From positions 115,821,134-115,885,133 of the forward strand of contig NC_135498.1 in assembly GCF_052857255.1 (NCBI RefSeq): a stretch of DNA of 64,000 nt, in the 5' to 3' direction. Below, piece after piece: positions 43,263-55,000 of the stretch. The stretch is from Amblyomma americanum. Lineage: Eukaryota; Arthropoda; Arachnida; Ixodida; Ixodidae. Each line of letters begins with the position of its first letter. Positions within the stretch are counted from its first letter, which is position 1. Position numbers and translations under genes: made by a program. The notes under the pieces are model-generated. The model ran no database searches. It was not told the DNA's origin and saw only the letters and a program-made list of their open reading frames with translations.

Positions 43263-45180
43263 CCCTATCCCCAACCCCACCACCACCCAATGTGAAGCGG
43301 TGCTTTCCAGCTCGGATCTGGTTGGTCAGCGCAAGCTGGTAAACTACGTTAGGCTGTCGGTAGCCGCTGCAGGAGCCCTGGACTGGGGCCTCACCCGGAC
43401 TGGGCATATTTCCCATCGAGCAAGATATTTTACATCATAGCTAGCAATGAAATCCACTGAGTTTTTTCCTCATCTGACATTTTCTAGACACGTTTATGTA
43501 CAGGAAGTGGCGATGTACTCCGACTATTTACAAAGCAGTCATATACTGGCACTATAAAGCCAGCTTATCTCCAGAGATTGACCTTTTCAGTTTCGCCTAT
43601 GAGGGCTGGAAGACCCGCGGGTAGCCGTCGCGTAGCTGGGGCTCCGATGCAAAGCGGCAGGGCGACGGCGATAGAAGCTCGTTGAACGACTGGGCTTGTA
43701 GTGGGCATGTCGAAAGTAGTCTTCTACATCACGTGGTCACTGTCCGGGTCGCGGTGCGTCGCAGGAAAAACCACAAATTCCCGCCCATGCTCTTCTGTCA
43801 GCATTGACGAAAGATTTGGCCGGCCTCTCCTCAATGAATGCCCAGTGGGCGGTTGTCGAAAGTCCTTCTGGGTGTCGCATTTCATGGGGCTTGAGCGTCG
43901 CTTATAGACTGGGTGGGCCGGTGCTTGAGGGCGCTGCTCTGGAGCAGGTGCTTTGCGTCGAAGATGGCTTGGGCCATCTCACTCGCGCCCAGGACTGCGC
44001 ACTGCAGCGGCGTAGGTCAGGGCTTCAGCTTCTGCTGGTGTCGTTGATGGCGAGGAACCAAGCGCATGTTACACGTCTTCGAGGACGATTTCCACGAGGG
44101 TCGGAATTTAGCCTAGTTGGAAGTCTGTAGCAGCCGGTGAAGGTCTTCCTGGACAATGCCGAGTGTGACATCCTGCAGGTTCTTTTTGATTGCTGTGCTG
44201 TCCGATAGACTTTCGGAAGTGACTTGCAAAGGCCGTAGATAATGGCGAGTTCGTGCATTCAGTGTTTTCTGAATTATGGCCGCTTCAATGGGTAGTTCGG
44301 CGAGTGTCTTAAATGAATTTTATAGCAATAGCTACACTACGCCACCTCTTCGACCCTTCAGCGTGGCACCACTTGAGCTACGCGGCGGCGCGGTTGGTCA
44401 CGGGGGTTGATCACGTGGTGCGGAGCAGCTGCTGCTGCTGCCGGCGGCGCGGCGCACAACAGCTGTGCGCATGTGCCGTGTCAAGTGGGACGAAGATGAA
44501 GAAGGAACGCCCAGCGAAACGGAGCGGCGAAAGACTGACTTCAGAATTTAACTGAGCGAGTTCCACTCGGCCAGCCGTAGCTATCGCGTCACTCCAGGTT
44601 TTACCAGAGCTAAACCACCGCCAATTTGAATCATACAGGGGAAAAGTGCCTTCTCAACACACGCACCAGGAGCTCCTTCTCCCTCATGTCGTGATCGGCG
44701 CGTAAAAAAAATGTTTTTTTTCTCCTACATATGCAGTCACGGTCTCTTTTGAGTGCTTCGTACGAGATTGTAGAAGCAGCTGCGCTTACCTGACACGCTT
44801 GTGAGAATCATGATGAACTCCCGTCTGTATGAATCCGACGTTGCCAGGTAAGCTTCATGGATTTCGTACCAGATACTGGCTGTTCGTTCCAGAGCGAAGA
44901 AAGATGCTTCACTATCGCCTCGTCATTCGAACTGATGAAAAAGTATCGAACACACTTTGGAAATTCTAAAGCGTGCTTAGCGAAAGCCTTGTGGTCAACC
45001 AACTGCTTATACCATGTTGTACATGGCGCCCTAGTGGAATGGCCAGTGTTCGCCGATATCCGTTTCAATTACCTAAAGGTGCTTGTAGTAAATATGGGAC
45101 ACTCTATACATTCTATGCGTCTTTATTCAGGATCACGTTCACACATTCATAGCACTAGCCTGTTCCTTCTCTGTGTATGC
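43263..45180. other. Unassigned sequence
   Basis: Frames up to 108 codons without motifs. GC-rich around 44.4 kb with a short CTG run. It may include the truncated end of the adjacent Helitron, but no terminal CTRR hairpin could be identified. Confidence 0.35.
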
Positions 45181-45875
45181 CATATTAGATTAATCGATTG
45201 CTTTTATGTCGGCTCGCGTCACCTTGCCCGACAGCCTGTCGTTGCGAAACATGGCCGCCATGGACGACGCCAATCTAGAGCGGATCACTCTCATCGCCAT
45301 GCAGAGTACGTGACGGGGGACGGCGCCCCTCCTGCCTCGTCGCCTGCATTCACTTGACGCCATAGTCAACAGTGTTGGCCGGGCGTCCGCAGAAATTTTG
45401 CGCGCCTGTCCGAGGTAGATTTGTGGAAACGACAGTTCCTCTGCGTGCTCATCAAAGATGGTGTTGAGCGGTTGCAGCCTTTCGCCTGCCGCCATGACCA
45501 ACCTGCAGTTGTCGAGAATAATAATCTCTTGTCCCAGTGTCATAGCGGCTGCGACCGCCATTGGGTCGTCTAAGTCTCTACTGGTAATCTCTACGTTGTC
45601 CTCTGATATCGGCACAGCATGTGCACAAATGTCGTCGATATGTTGCATATCGACTTTGATCCCGTAGAAACGGTCGGTCACCATCAGGTAGTTGAGCCAC
45701 AGCACGAGATCTCACTTCTTGACCATCCCTTGTACTTATGTCTTGTAGATCATACGCTGCTTGATGTTTACACGCAGAGCGACATCATTCGCGTGTTTAA
45801 TGGGTAGCATGGCGACAGTCTCAGGGGCGCTGATTTGGACGTTTACTATGCGGTGAAAGGTTCGGGCGGTGGCTG

Positions 45876-46290
<415 letters not shown>

Positions 46291-46573
46291 CCACCCACTA
46301 TGGGGCCCGTGATAGACAACTGCCCCGATGTATGGTACGGAAGTCGCTTGATCTGCATGAAGGGCAGCCAGGGTGAAATTAATCTCTCATTGACTGCATT
46401 CAGGTGAGGTAGGTATAGTGGCTTCGGGGTTACACGTACCCGTTGCTCGTCGAGTAGTTAGGTATCTTGATGTCGCGGAGCGACGCCAGACACGTTCGAC
46501 ACACTAGGAACTCACTGACGTCCCTGTTGGGAAATGCTTTGTCAGGATTTCATAGCCTTGTGTGTGTGTAAGT

Positions 46574-46594
46574 GGGGGGGGGGGGGGGGGGGGG
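46574..46594 (+). repeat. 21-base G homopolymer
   Basis: A run of 21 G on the plus strand, giving a proline run in the Helitron frame. Such tracts often vary in length and are prone to assembly error. Confidence 0.9.
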
Positions 46595-46914
46595 TTGGGG
46601 GGCTTGCTGAGGTCGTTCGCAAACCACAACCGATCACATACTGCACACACGGCCCCGAATGGGTTCTGCACGAAATGTTTCTCGAAGCAGTTCATAGCCG
46701 CAACATGCGCCATCCTCCGTGATACGTGTGTTGAGACTTGTAGAGAGGTGTTTGCGCTACACGTATTTGGACACGATGCGTTGCTGTAGTTGGTGCTGGA
46801 TGTGCTGGAACCCGATGTATCATTGTCGTTCGTGCTGAGGCCTGGTTGTCGGTCGTCTTCCCCCTCTAGTAGGCGTGTGCCACTTGTGCTAGACGCGCTC
46901 CTTGATGGACCTGG

Positions 46915-47200
46915 TTGCAACAACCACTGCAGCCGCCTTCGTTCCGCTTCCCTGGCTTTGCTGTTCGGTAACATGACCAGTCGCTTCTGCCGTCTGCGCT
47001 CCAATTCACTCGCTTTGGTGTTCGGCGATATCGCTTGTCGCTGCTGCCGCTTTCGTTCTGCTTCCCTGCCTCTGGTACCCGGCGATCTAATCAGTCGCTG
47101 TTGGCGTTTCCGTTCTGCCTCCCTTGCTTTCGCATCTGGTGACATGTTCAGTCATCGCATGCGCTCCTTGTTCTACTGGCGTTTGGTGTTGGGGGAATCC
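46915..47200 (-). repeat. Coding minisatellite: 57-bp tandem repeats in the Helitron N-terminus
   Basis: Four clear copies of a 57-bp unit encode S-P-x-x-K-A-R-E-A-E-R-K-R-Q-Q-R and variants; a fifth, degraded by a TAG and a TGA, precedes them. The repeat gives a highly charged helix, which could bind nucleic acid. The period is 19 residues, so it is not the 23-residue STPR repeat, though the composition is similar. Confidence 0.7.
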
Positions 47201-47429
47201 GGCGTCCGCTGCCGCTTCCCCGAACCGCTTGGCGCGGAATCAGTGGGCCGCTTCAGAGCCATGCATCTCACTCACTCCACTGCAACGAGACCTCTGGCGA
47301 AGCACGACCGGGCTCTAGTAGCGGCGGCGGCGCGCGCTTCGCTCGAGACCGGCATAGGGCGAAGGAGCAGCGCTGCAGCTGCCACCGCCGACGCGCGCGC
47401 TCGTTCTACCGCTACTGTGTGATGTCATG

Positions 47430-48960
47430 GTTGCTATGCGCAGCTGCGCCCCTCACCGGCGCGCCGTTTGCTAAGGGGGGGAGCAGACTGCGCGGAAGAG
47501 AGGCCACAGTTGTCACGATTCCAGCGCACGGACGGGCGCGACCGCGAGCATGAGCTATTAAAGGCTTTCACCTTAATAAGGGCGCTCGCTCTAACTTTCG
47601 AAGCCATTATTCAGGATCTCCTGGCCTAGTAAACCATTGAACGTGGGCGGCAATCGGGGAATCTGCAGAATAATATATATAAGCGGGTTTTGTAGGCAGG
47701 GTTAAATTCCAATCTGCCGGTTCAGTCTTCTGTCATCTCTGTTCTGGCAGAGACCCAAACTCTAGGCCATGGTCTTGAAGTCGCCAGCTGATTGGACGAG
47801 CTCGGGGCATGACCTCCGGGACGGCATAATGGCTGGTGCCTCGGCTTGACAGAGGTGCGCTGGACATGGCCAGGTTATAGAGCGCCTCCATCGGTTGCCA
47901 CGTGGTGGTGACAATGAAGTATACACAGAAGAGCCGATGGACGTGGTACAGAAGCGAACTCTTTATTGGGCTGACTTGCGGCCACAATAGACAGTATATA
48001 TATGATCCCGAAAGAAGGAGGGCTCCCCGCTCCACAAAGGAAAAGACAAAAAAAAAAACAAGTGGCAGCGATTGCAACAATCGAGCTGTGCGGTCGTCGA
48101 ACACAATCATCGCCGCCTTCGAACCCGTTAACCTAAAGACGGTATCGAAAATTCGAGATGAGGGTCACGGAAGAACGACAACCATCTTGAACAACGTTGA
48201 AAGAGCAGCGACTGATTAAGCCTTTTCGAGAGTGCTCTGGTCCCTTCTTGCCTAGCATACAAAGCGATAAGCCAGTGTACCGCAGGTGATAAAGAAATCG
48301 CAAAGGTAAATGTTTTAATTCTCATTGCAGGCTGGCATTCTTTCAGAAGCGGCAATTGTGCGAGTATTCTAATGCTCTGCAACAGGAAGTCGTTAGCTTG
48401 TATTTCGGCAACCGATTACGGCAACGTGCTGCTCGGCAGCTTGAGCCCTGTTTTTGAAAGAGTCGTCTAAGCAAACTAAGATGTTACATATTCTAAATTT
48501 GAGCCAGTTATTCGAAATCAGTTGGAAATCTTGACAGCATGTTTAATTCGGTTGAAATTATATTGAACATGCGAGATTTCTTCACTCATCGAATTGAGTA
48601 GCAGAACAGTCGATATGCTATTAGCAGATTTCGAGTATTAGCACACCTCTAGTAAATAATCTTTCCTTAGAAATCATGAGGAATTCCTAAACAAACTGCA
48701 GAGGTAAAGTACTGCGCAACCTAATGTTTATAATTCGCACAGCATAGTAGCGTCTTTATAAGTTTTAATAGGGCACAGTTCCATGCGATGCGAAGGCCTC
48801 AACAGATTTTGCTGAAAGAAATTACGAAGACGATTGCCACATCCATAACGACTCAAGTTTGCAACACAAGGAGCAGTACTGCTAGCCCATCAAGCGAAAT
48901 CAGTGGTCGTAATAAGCACTTAAAAAATCATGCAACAAAATTGCTAACCTAACCAACGTA
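47430..48960. other. Unassigned; part may be a decayed LTR
   Basis: No gene recognised. About 47880-48110 contains gaactctttattgggctgac and a t/a-rich block that look LTR-like on the minus strand, but no partner copy lies in the window. Confidence 0.35.
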
Positions 48961-48962
48961 CT

Positions 48963-48968
48963 TTTATT
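48963..48968 (-). terminator. Polyadenylation signal (AATAAA)
   Basis: The minus strand reads aataaa 79-84 bases past the stop codon of the cysteine-rich terminal exon at 49047, a fitting position for the gene's 3' end. Confidence 0.5.
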
Positions 48969-49046
48969 GGCTGTTTTTTAAAAGGAGAATCATATTATGA
49001 AGGCTTTGAGAAACAGCATATGACGCAGTGCTCAATTATCGCAAAT

Positions 49047-52000
49047 CTAACTCTGCTTCTCTTCATTCCAGCGTATTCTGGCATCTGCCTCGATTTTCGT
49101 CATACAGGTGTCAAAGTTGTCTCCTCTAGCCTTGCACAGGCAGGGACGATATTCTGACCCGCAGGAGGCCTTTACGTTCGGGTCGCTTTGGTCGCACTAG
49201 AAAGAGAAAGAAAAGAACAAAGTTATTCACGAAGCGAGCTAAATGTGTTTTGAAACCAACAGCATATTGAAATCAACAGCTATTGAATGTTATGGCATAT
49301 TCAACAAAAATAAACATGGACTTCGCAGAGGCTTCTCGCGTGCTTGACAAGTGGCGCAAATTCTTGCCCTTTTTCTACAATGCAGAGTTTCAGTCCCAAA
49401 TAGATGCCATCTTTTATTTTAGAAGGCCTTCGAGCGAATCTGTCATATTTAACTCATATTTAAGGTTGTAAGTATGCTCGCGGTTAGAGGATTAATATGG
49501 CGCGCAAAAAACTGAGGGAGCACTTAAGTCACTTTACGTGCATTAAGGCGAAAGCCTGTGTCGCCCTGTTGAGCTCTCTAGCGCAACACGATCACCTCAA
49601 GCTTCTCGAATTAGTTTCGGGTTCAAGTTACAACATACAGCTCCTTCGTTATATCCGGTGTGTTCGCTATACCCGGTTTCACGTTACGACATATACCTTC
49701 TAAAACACCCTCGTTTCGTCGGAATAGGTGGCCGAGTGGTTAATGCGAATGACTGCTAATCCATTGGGCTCTGCCCGCGTGGGCTCGAATCCTATCCTCG
49801 TCGAAATTTGTTTCATTTTATTTGATTGACAGGTGGAGCGGATACTTCTTGTACACGTTTTCTGCCGACAGATCTTGCGAACACTGATGAGGCAAGAGAA
49901 TCTTTTGCCTTAGGAGTTACTTGTCAGACAGCTGCAAATTTCTGTAATATGATTATCATGCCTCGGAATGGGTTCCTTTTTTTTAATGCGAAAGCATTAC
50001 AGCCCCGTCACGAAAAAAGCCGGTGGTATGTTTGTGTGCTCGAAGATGGTACAGATAATCCCAGCGATGCCAAGAAAAATCGGTTCACATCATCAAGCGG
50101 CCGTATCACGCACAGAGCAAGCCGAGCAACGCCACTTCAGACAATCCTAAAATCAAATTTAGCATTCATGTCTGGACAAGATTTACCCTCCCCATCCTAA
50201 CGTGATTCCCACTTCACACCCTCCTCCCTCTCACCGCGCCTTCCTCCTCAGAGAGATGATCCTATTTAAACCCCGCCCGTGATGAACGCTTTGCCCAGAC
50301 GAAGACCAGTCCAGTTGTCGAAAATGTGGCAAGCAACCTGAGGTTTTTGCTTTCTTGTGTCCTTTGTGATTTGCATCTTAAACTAGGCAATAAATAGTTA
50401 TTACATTTACATTTACTGCAGAACTGACGAGGATGCGTGAGCGCCCCCTGAAACGCATCCCTGGCGAGGTATATTTTTGTAATGCCATGTTGATTTTTGT
50501 AATGCCATGTTGATAGAATTGCATAAGGAGGCGGGGGGGGGGGGGGGGGGGGGCGGCCTGATCTCGATGAGCTTAACCGACAACGCACTCCTTCAACAAA
50601 ACAGGATTTGGCCACCCTGTTGCAGTACATGGCCACAGCCTTCCGTGAACAAACCAATTAACCCTCGGCCCTCAGATCCCAGCGGTCGCGAAGCAACTGA
50701 CCAAGGCGGCGGTCAGACCTGTGACGCAGCGGAGGGTGCTAAGAATTTCTGGCTCCGGACAGGCCGCCATTGGAATCTTTACCTGACAACCTTTAACGCT
50801 AGAACCATATCTAATGAGGCTAGCCTAGCAGTGCTGTTCGAGGAACTAGCGGGCATTAAAGGGTGTGTCATAGGGCTTAGTGAAGTTAGGAGGACAGGTG
50901 AGACGTATGCAGTACTAAAGGACGGGCACATTCTGTGCTATTGTGAATTAGCGGATGGACGAAAAAAAGGTGTGGGATTCTTCATTAATAAGGATATAGC
51001 TGGCAACGTAGAGGCGATCTATAGTATAAACGAAATGGTGGCAGGTATCGTAATTAGGCCTAATAAGAGGCACAAGCTGAAGGTGGTGCAGGCCTACGCG
51101 CCTACATCTAGTCATGATGAGCAGACTGTTGAAAGCTTCTATGAAAACGTGGAATCGGCAATGAACAAAGTAAAAACACTGTACGCTCTACTGATGGACG
51201 ACTTCAATGCGAAAGTGGGCAAGAAGAAGGCTGGCGACCAGGCTGTAGGCGACTATGGGATAGGTTCTAGGAATAGCAGGGGAGGGCTTTTAGTAGAGTT
51301 CGCAGATAGAAATAACTTAAGCATCATGAATACCTTCTTCCGCAAACGAGAGAACAGCAGTGGACCTGGAAGAGCCCTAATGGTCCGACTAAGAATGAAA
51401 TTGACTTCATACTAGGCGCTTGCCCTGGTATCGTGCAGGATGTGGAGGTCCTCGGAAAGGTGCGTTGTAGCGATCACAGAATGGTAAGGTCTCGAATTAG
51501 CTTAGACTTGAAGAGGGAAAGGAAGAAGCTAGTGAAGAGAAATTCCATTAGCGAGCTAGCGGTAAGAGGGAATATAGAGGAATTCAGGATAGCGCTTCAG
51601 AACAGATATTCAGCTTTAACTACGGAAGAAGATGTTAATGCTGATACAATGAACGATAATCTGACAGCTCTCATTACGGAGTGCGCTGCACAAGTAGGCG
51701 GTAGGACGGTTCGACAGGATACCGGCAAGCTATCTCAGGTTACGAAAGATCTGATTAAGAAACGTCAGAGTATGAGGGCGTCTAACCCTACAGACAGAAT
51801 AGAACTAGGAGAGCTATCGAAGTTAATAAGCGCAAGGTAGCCGACATAACGAAGTTTAATATGGAGAGAATCAAGAATGCTCTAAAGAACGGCGGTAGCA
51901 TAAAAGCGGTGAAGAGGAAACTAAGCATAGGTAAAAACCAGATGTATGCGTTAAGAGACAATGAGGGCAATGTCATTAGCAATATGGATAAGATAGTTAA

Positions 52001-55000
52001 AGTAGCTGAAGAGATCTATACAAATCTATACAGCAGCCAATGCAATCACAACGTTAATGATGGAGAGAGTAGCGCACAGCAATGCGTCATTCCGCCAGTA
52101 ATGAAAGTGGAAATAAAGAAAGCCTTAGGAGGAATGCAAAGGGGAATAGCAGCTGGTGAGGATCAGGTAACAGCAGATCTGTTGAAACATGGAGGGGAGA
52201 TCCTGATAGAAAAACTAGTTACCCTTTATACGCAATGCCTGATGACCTCGACCGTACCAGAAGATTGGAAGAACGCAAATATAATCTTAAATCATAAGAA
52301 AGGAGACGCCGAAGACCTGAAAAATTACAGACCGATCACCTTACTGTCCGTTGCCTACAAGGTATTTACTAAGGTAATCGCTAATAGAGTAAGTGCAACC
52401 TTACACTTCAATCACCCAAATGATCAGGCAGCCTTTCGTAAAGGATATTCCACAATGGACCATATTCACGCCATCAAACAGATGATAAAGAAATGCGCAG
52501 AATATAAACAACCCCTATATATAGCCTTCATTGATTATGAGAAAGCATTTGACTCAGTGGAAACCTCAGCAGTCATACAGGCATTGCGGAATCAGGGTGT
52601 AGATGAGCCTTATGTCAAAATCTTGAAGATATATATAGGAACTGTACAGCTACCATAGTCCTCCATAAAGTCAGCAATAAAATTCCAATATGGAAAGGCG
52701 GCAGGCAAGGGGACACAGTCTCGCCCATGCTATTCACCGCCTGTTTACAGGACGTATTCCGAGGCCTGATTTGGGAACAGTTAGGAATAAGAGTTAATGC
52801 AGAATACCTAAATAATCTGCGATTCGCTGTTGACATTGCCTTGTGGAGTCGGTCAGGAGATGAACTGCAAATAATGGTCAATGAGTTAGACAGACAGAGC
52901 AGTACGGCGAGTCTAAAAATTAACATGCAGAAAACCAGAGTAATGTTCATCAGTCTAGCAAGGAAACAGCAGTTCACAATTGGCGATGAGGTGCTGGAAG
53001 TGGTAAAGGAATTCGTCTACTTATGGCAGGTAGTGGCAGCTGATCCGTATCATGAGAGGAAAATAACTAGAAGGAGAAGAATGGGGTGGAGCGCATATGG
53101 CACGTTCTCTCAGATCATGAATAGCAGGTTAACAATATCCCTCTACAGAAAAGTGTACAACAGCTGTATCTCACTGGTATTCAACTACGGGGCCGAAACG
53201 TGGAGGCTAACGAAAAGGGTTCAGGTTGAGTTAAGGACAGCAGAGCGAGCCATGGAAATGAAACTAATAGGTGTAACGTTAAGAGGCCGGAAGCGGGCAT
53301 AGTGGGTGAGAGAACAAACGCGTGTAAATGACATCCTCGTCGAAAGGAAGAGGAAGAAATGGGCTTGGGAAGGGCATGTACTGCGAAGGCAAGGTAACCG
53401 CTGGTCTTTAAGGATAACGGAGTGGATTCCAAGAGAACGCAAGCGTAGCAGGGGGCAGCAGAAGGTTAGATGGGCGGATGAGATTAGGAAGTTTGGAGGC
53501 ATAGGGTGGGCGCAGCAGGCAAAGGACAGGGTTAATTGGAGAGACATCGGAGAGGCCTTTGCCCGCAGTGGGTGTAGTCAGGATGATGGGGATTGAAGGT
53601 AATGGTCCATTTTTCTGACATGTAGCAATACCTTCCTTTTCAACGTTCCCATCAGTTAAGGATTCCATTGAAAACTAATGGGGAACGATTTTGACGATAG
53701 CATAAGCGTGAAAAAAAATTTAAGACTACCGTAGGGTGATCTGCAGATATATATTGATTGCTATAGTGAAATCTTACATTATATGAGAAAATTGCTTTCA
53801 TAAATGGTTTCCCGTTAAAAAATGCTTTTGTCCAGAATCGTGTATGGTAATCTCCGCGTAAGAGATTAGCGTTATTAGTATGAGTCTCGCGGCAGATCCG
53901 AGGGGTTGCGTGGAACCCTTCAGACGGAACTTCGCTCGAGGGCCACGTGAGTGGGCTCATTCCCCTCCACCCCCTGAAGACCGGGTGCCTCTACAATCTG
54001 TTTTTTAGTAGTAGCGGAATGCAAATTGCTCCCGTTTGTTAATAACATTTTGCGGGCCAGTGGAATTCTTCTACCCCGCACATAATTTCTGCAGGCCCGC
54101 TGTGAGTCCGACATTATGTACACTGCGTCGGAGTGGGTGGCGGCCAGTGCAATCGCAGCTTACTCTAGCATTAGCGCGTGGCTAGGTTTTACCTAGAGCC
54201 TGTTCATCTGCTTTCCCCGTGCACGACACCGCAGTGGTGCAGACGCCTTCGTCGGATGGGCTCGCTGCATTCACGTTGTATATGCCTGTCGGGTTACCAT
54301 ACAAATCTTGATTAAATTTTGCCCTGACTTCACGTCTCCCCTTATTATAGTCTCATTTGATATTTTTGGGGAGTGGCATAACCGTCAAAGTAACTTTCCA
54401 CGCCTCCGGGGAAAAGAAATCAAGACAAAAAGAGTAGATAGAAGGTGATATCTTTTCTTTTGTTTGTCATTAACCCGGGCATCTCCTTAAAATTGCTACC
54501 GGATTTTTTCCCAGTCTGTAAAAGGAACTAACAACCACTCAATACCTTCGCGGCGAAACCGCTGCGCTCGAGCTACAGGTTATCAAGTTCTTCGTTGCGA
54601 ATGTCAGGAACTACCAGAAGTCGCCCTTACGGCTGTTGTCCACTAATGCACAAACAAAAGTGACAGCAAGTCTTTAGCCAACTCTTGGCCAAAAAGCATA
54701 TCACGAATGTGTGTGAGGTGGTTTGGTTCGCACGTTGTTCTGTTTGTAGACACACATAAGAAAGAGGACAACACGAACGCTTACAATTGTTTAGTGCAGT
54801 GTTGCACTGGGAAAAATTCTATATTGGACAGACGCGACGTTGGGTGAATGAGAGACTTAGATAACATGCAAAAGAGGTTGAAAATAATGCGAGTGAGAGA
54901 CTTGTCGAACACTGTAGGGCTTGCACCAATTGTAGTACACCACGGTTCTGCGAGGTGAGGGTTCTGGGTAGAGGCAGACAGCAGACGGCTCGTCAAGCTC

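Larger units (their letters stand above)
50640..53600 (+). mobile_element. RTE-type LINE, near full length but inactive
   Basis: A single-ORF LINE with an AP-type endonuclease followed by reverse transcriptase and the characteristic RTE C-terminal tail. It spans about 3 kb, near the usual RTE length. Frameshifts lie near 51350, 51830 and 52650, a TAG at 53300-53302, and the RT active site is mutated. The 3' end is short (gatgatggggattgaagg), as usual for RTE elements. It sits within the larger intron of the cysteine-rich gene model. Confidence 0.85.

Noticed and set aside
47880..48150. Solo LTR on the minus strand
   Set aside because: Composition suggests it, but there is no second copy, target duplication or primer-binding site to support it.
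49722..49803. Functional tRNA-Ser gene
   Set aside because: Two mismatches in the acceptor stem and two in the anticodon stem make a working tRNA unlikely.
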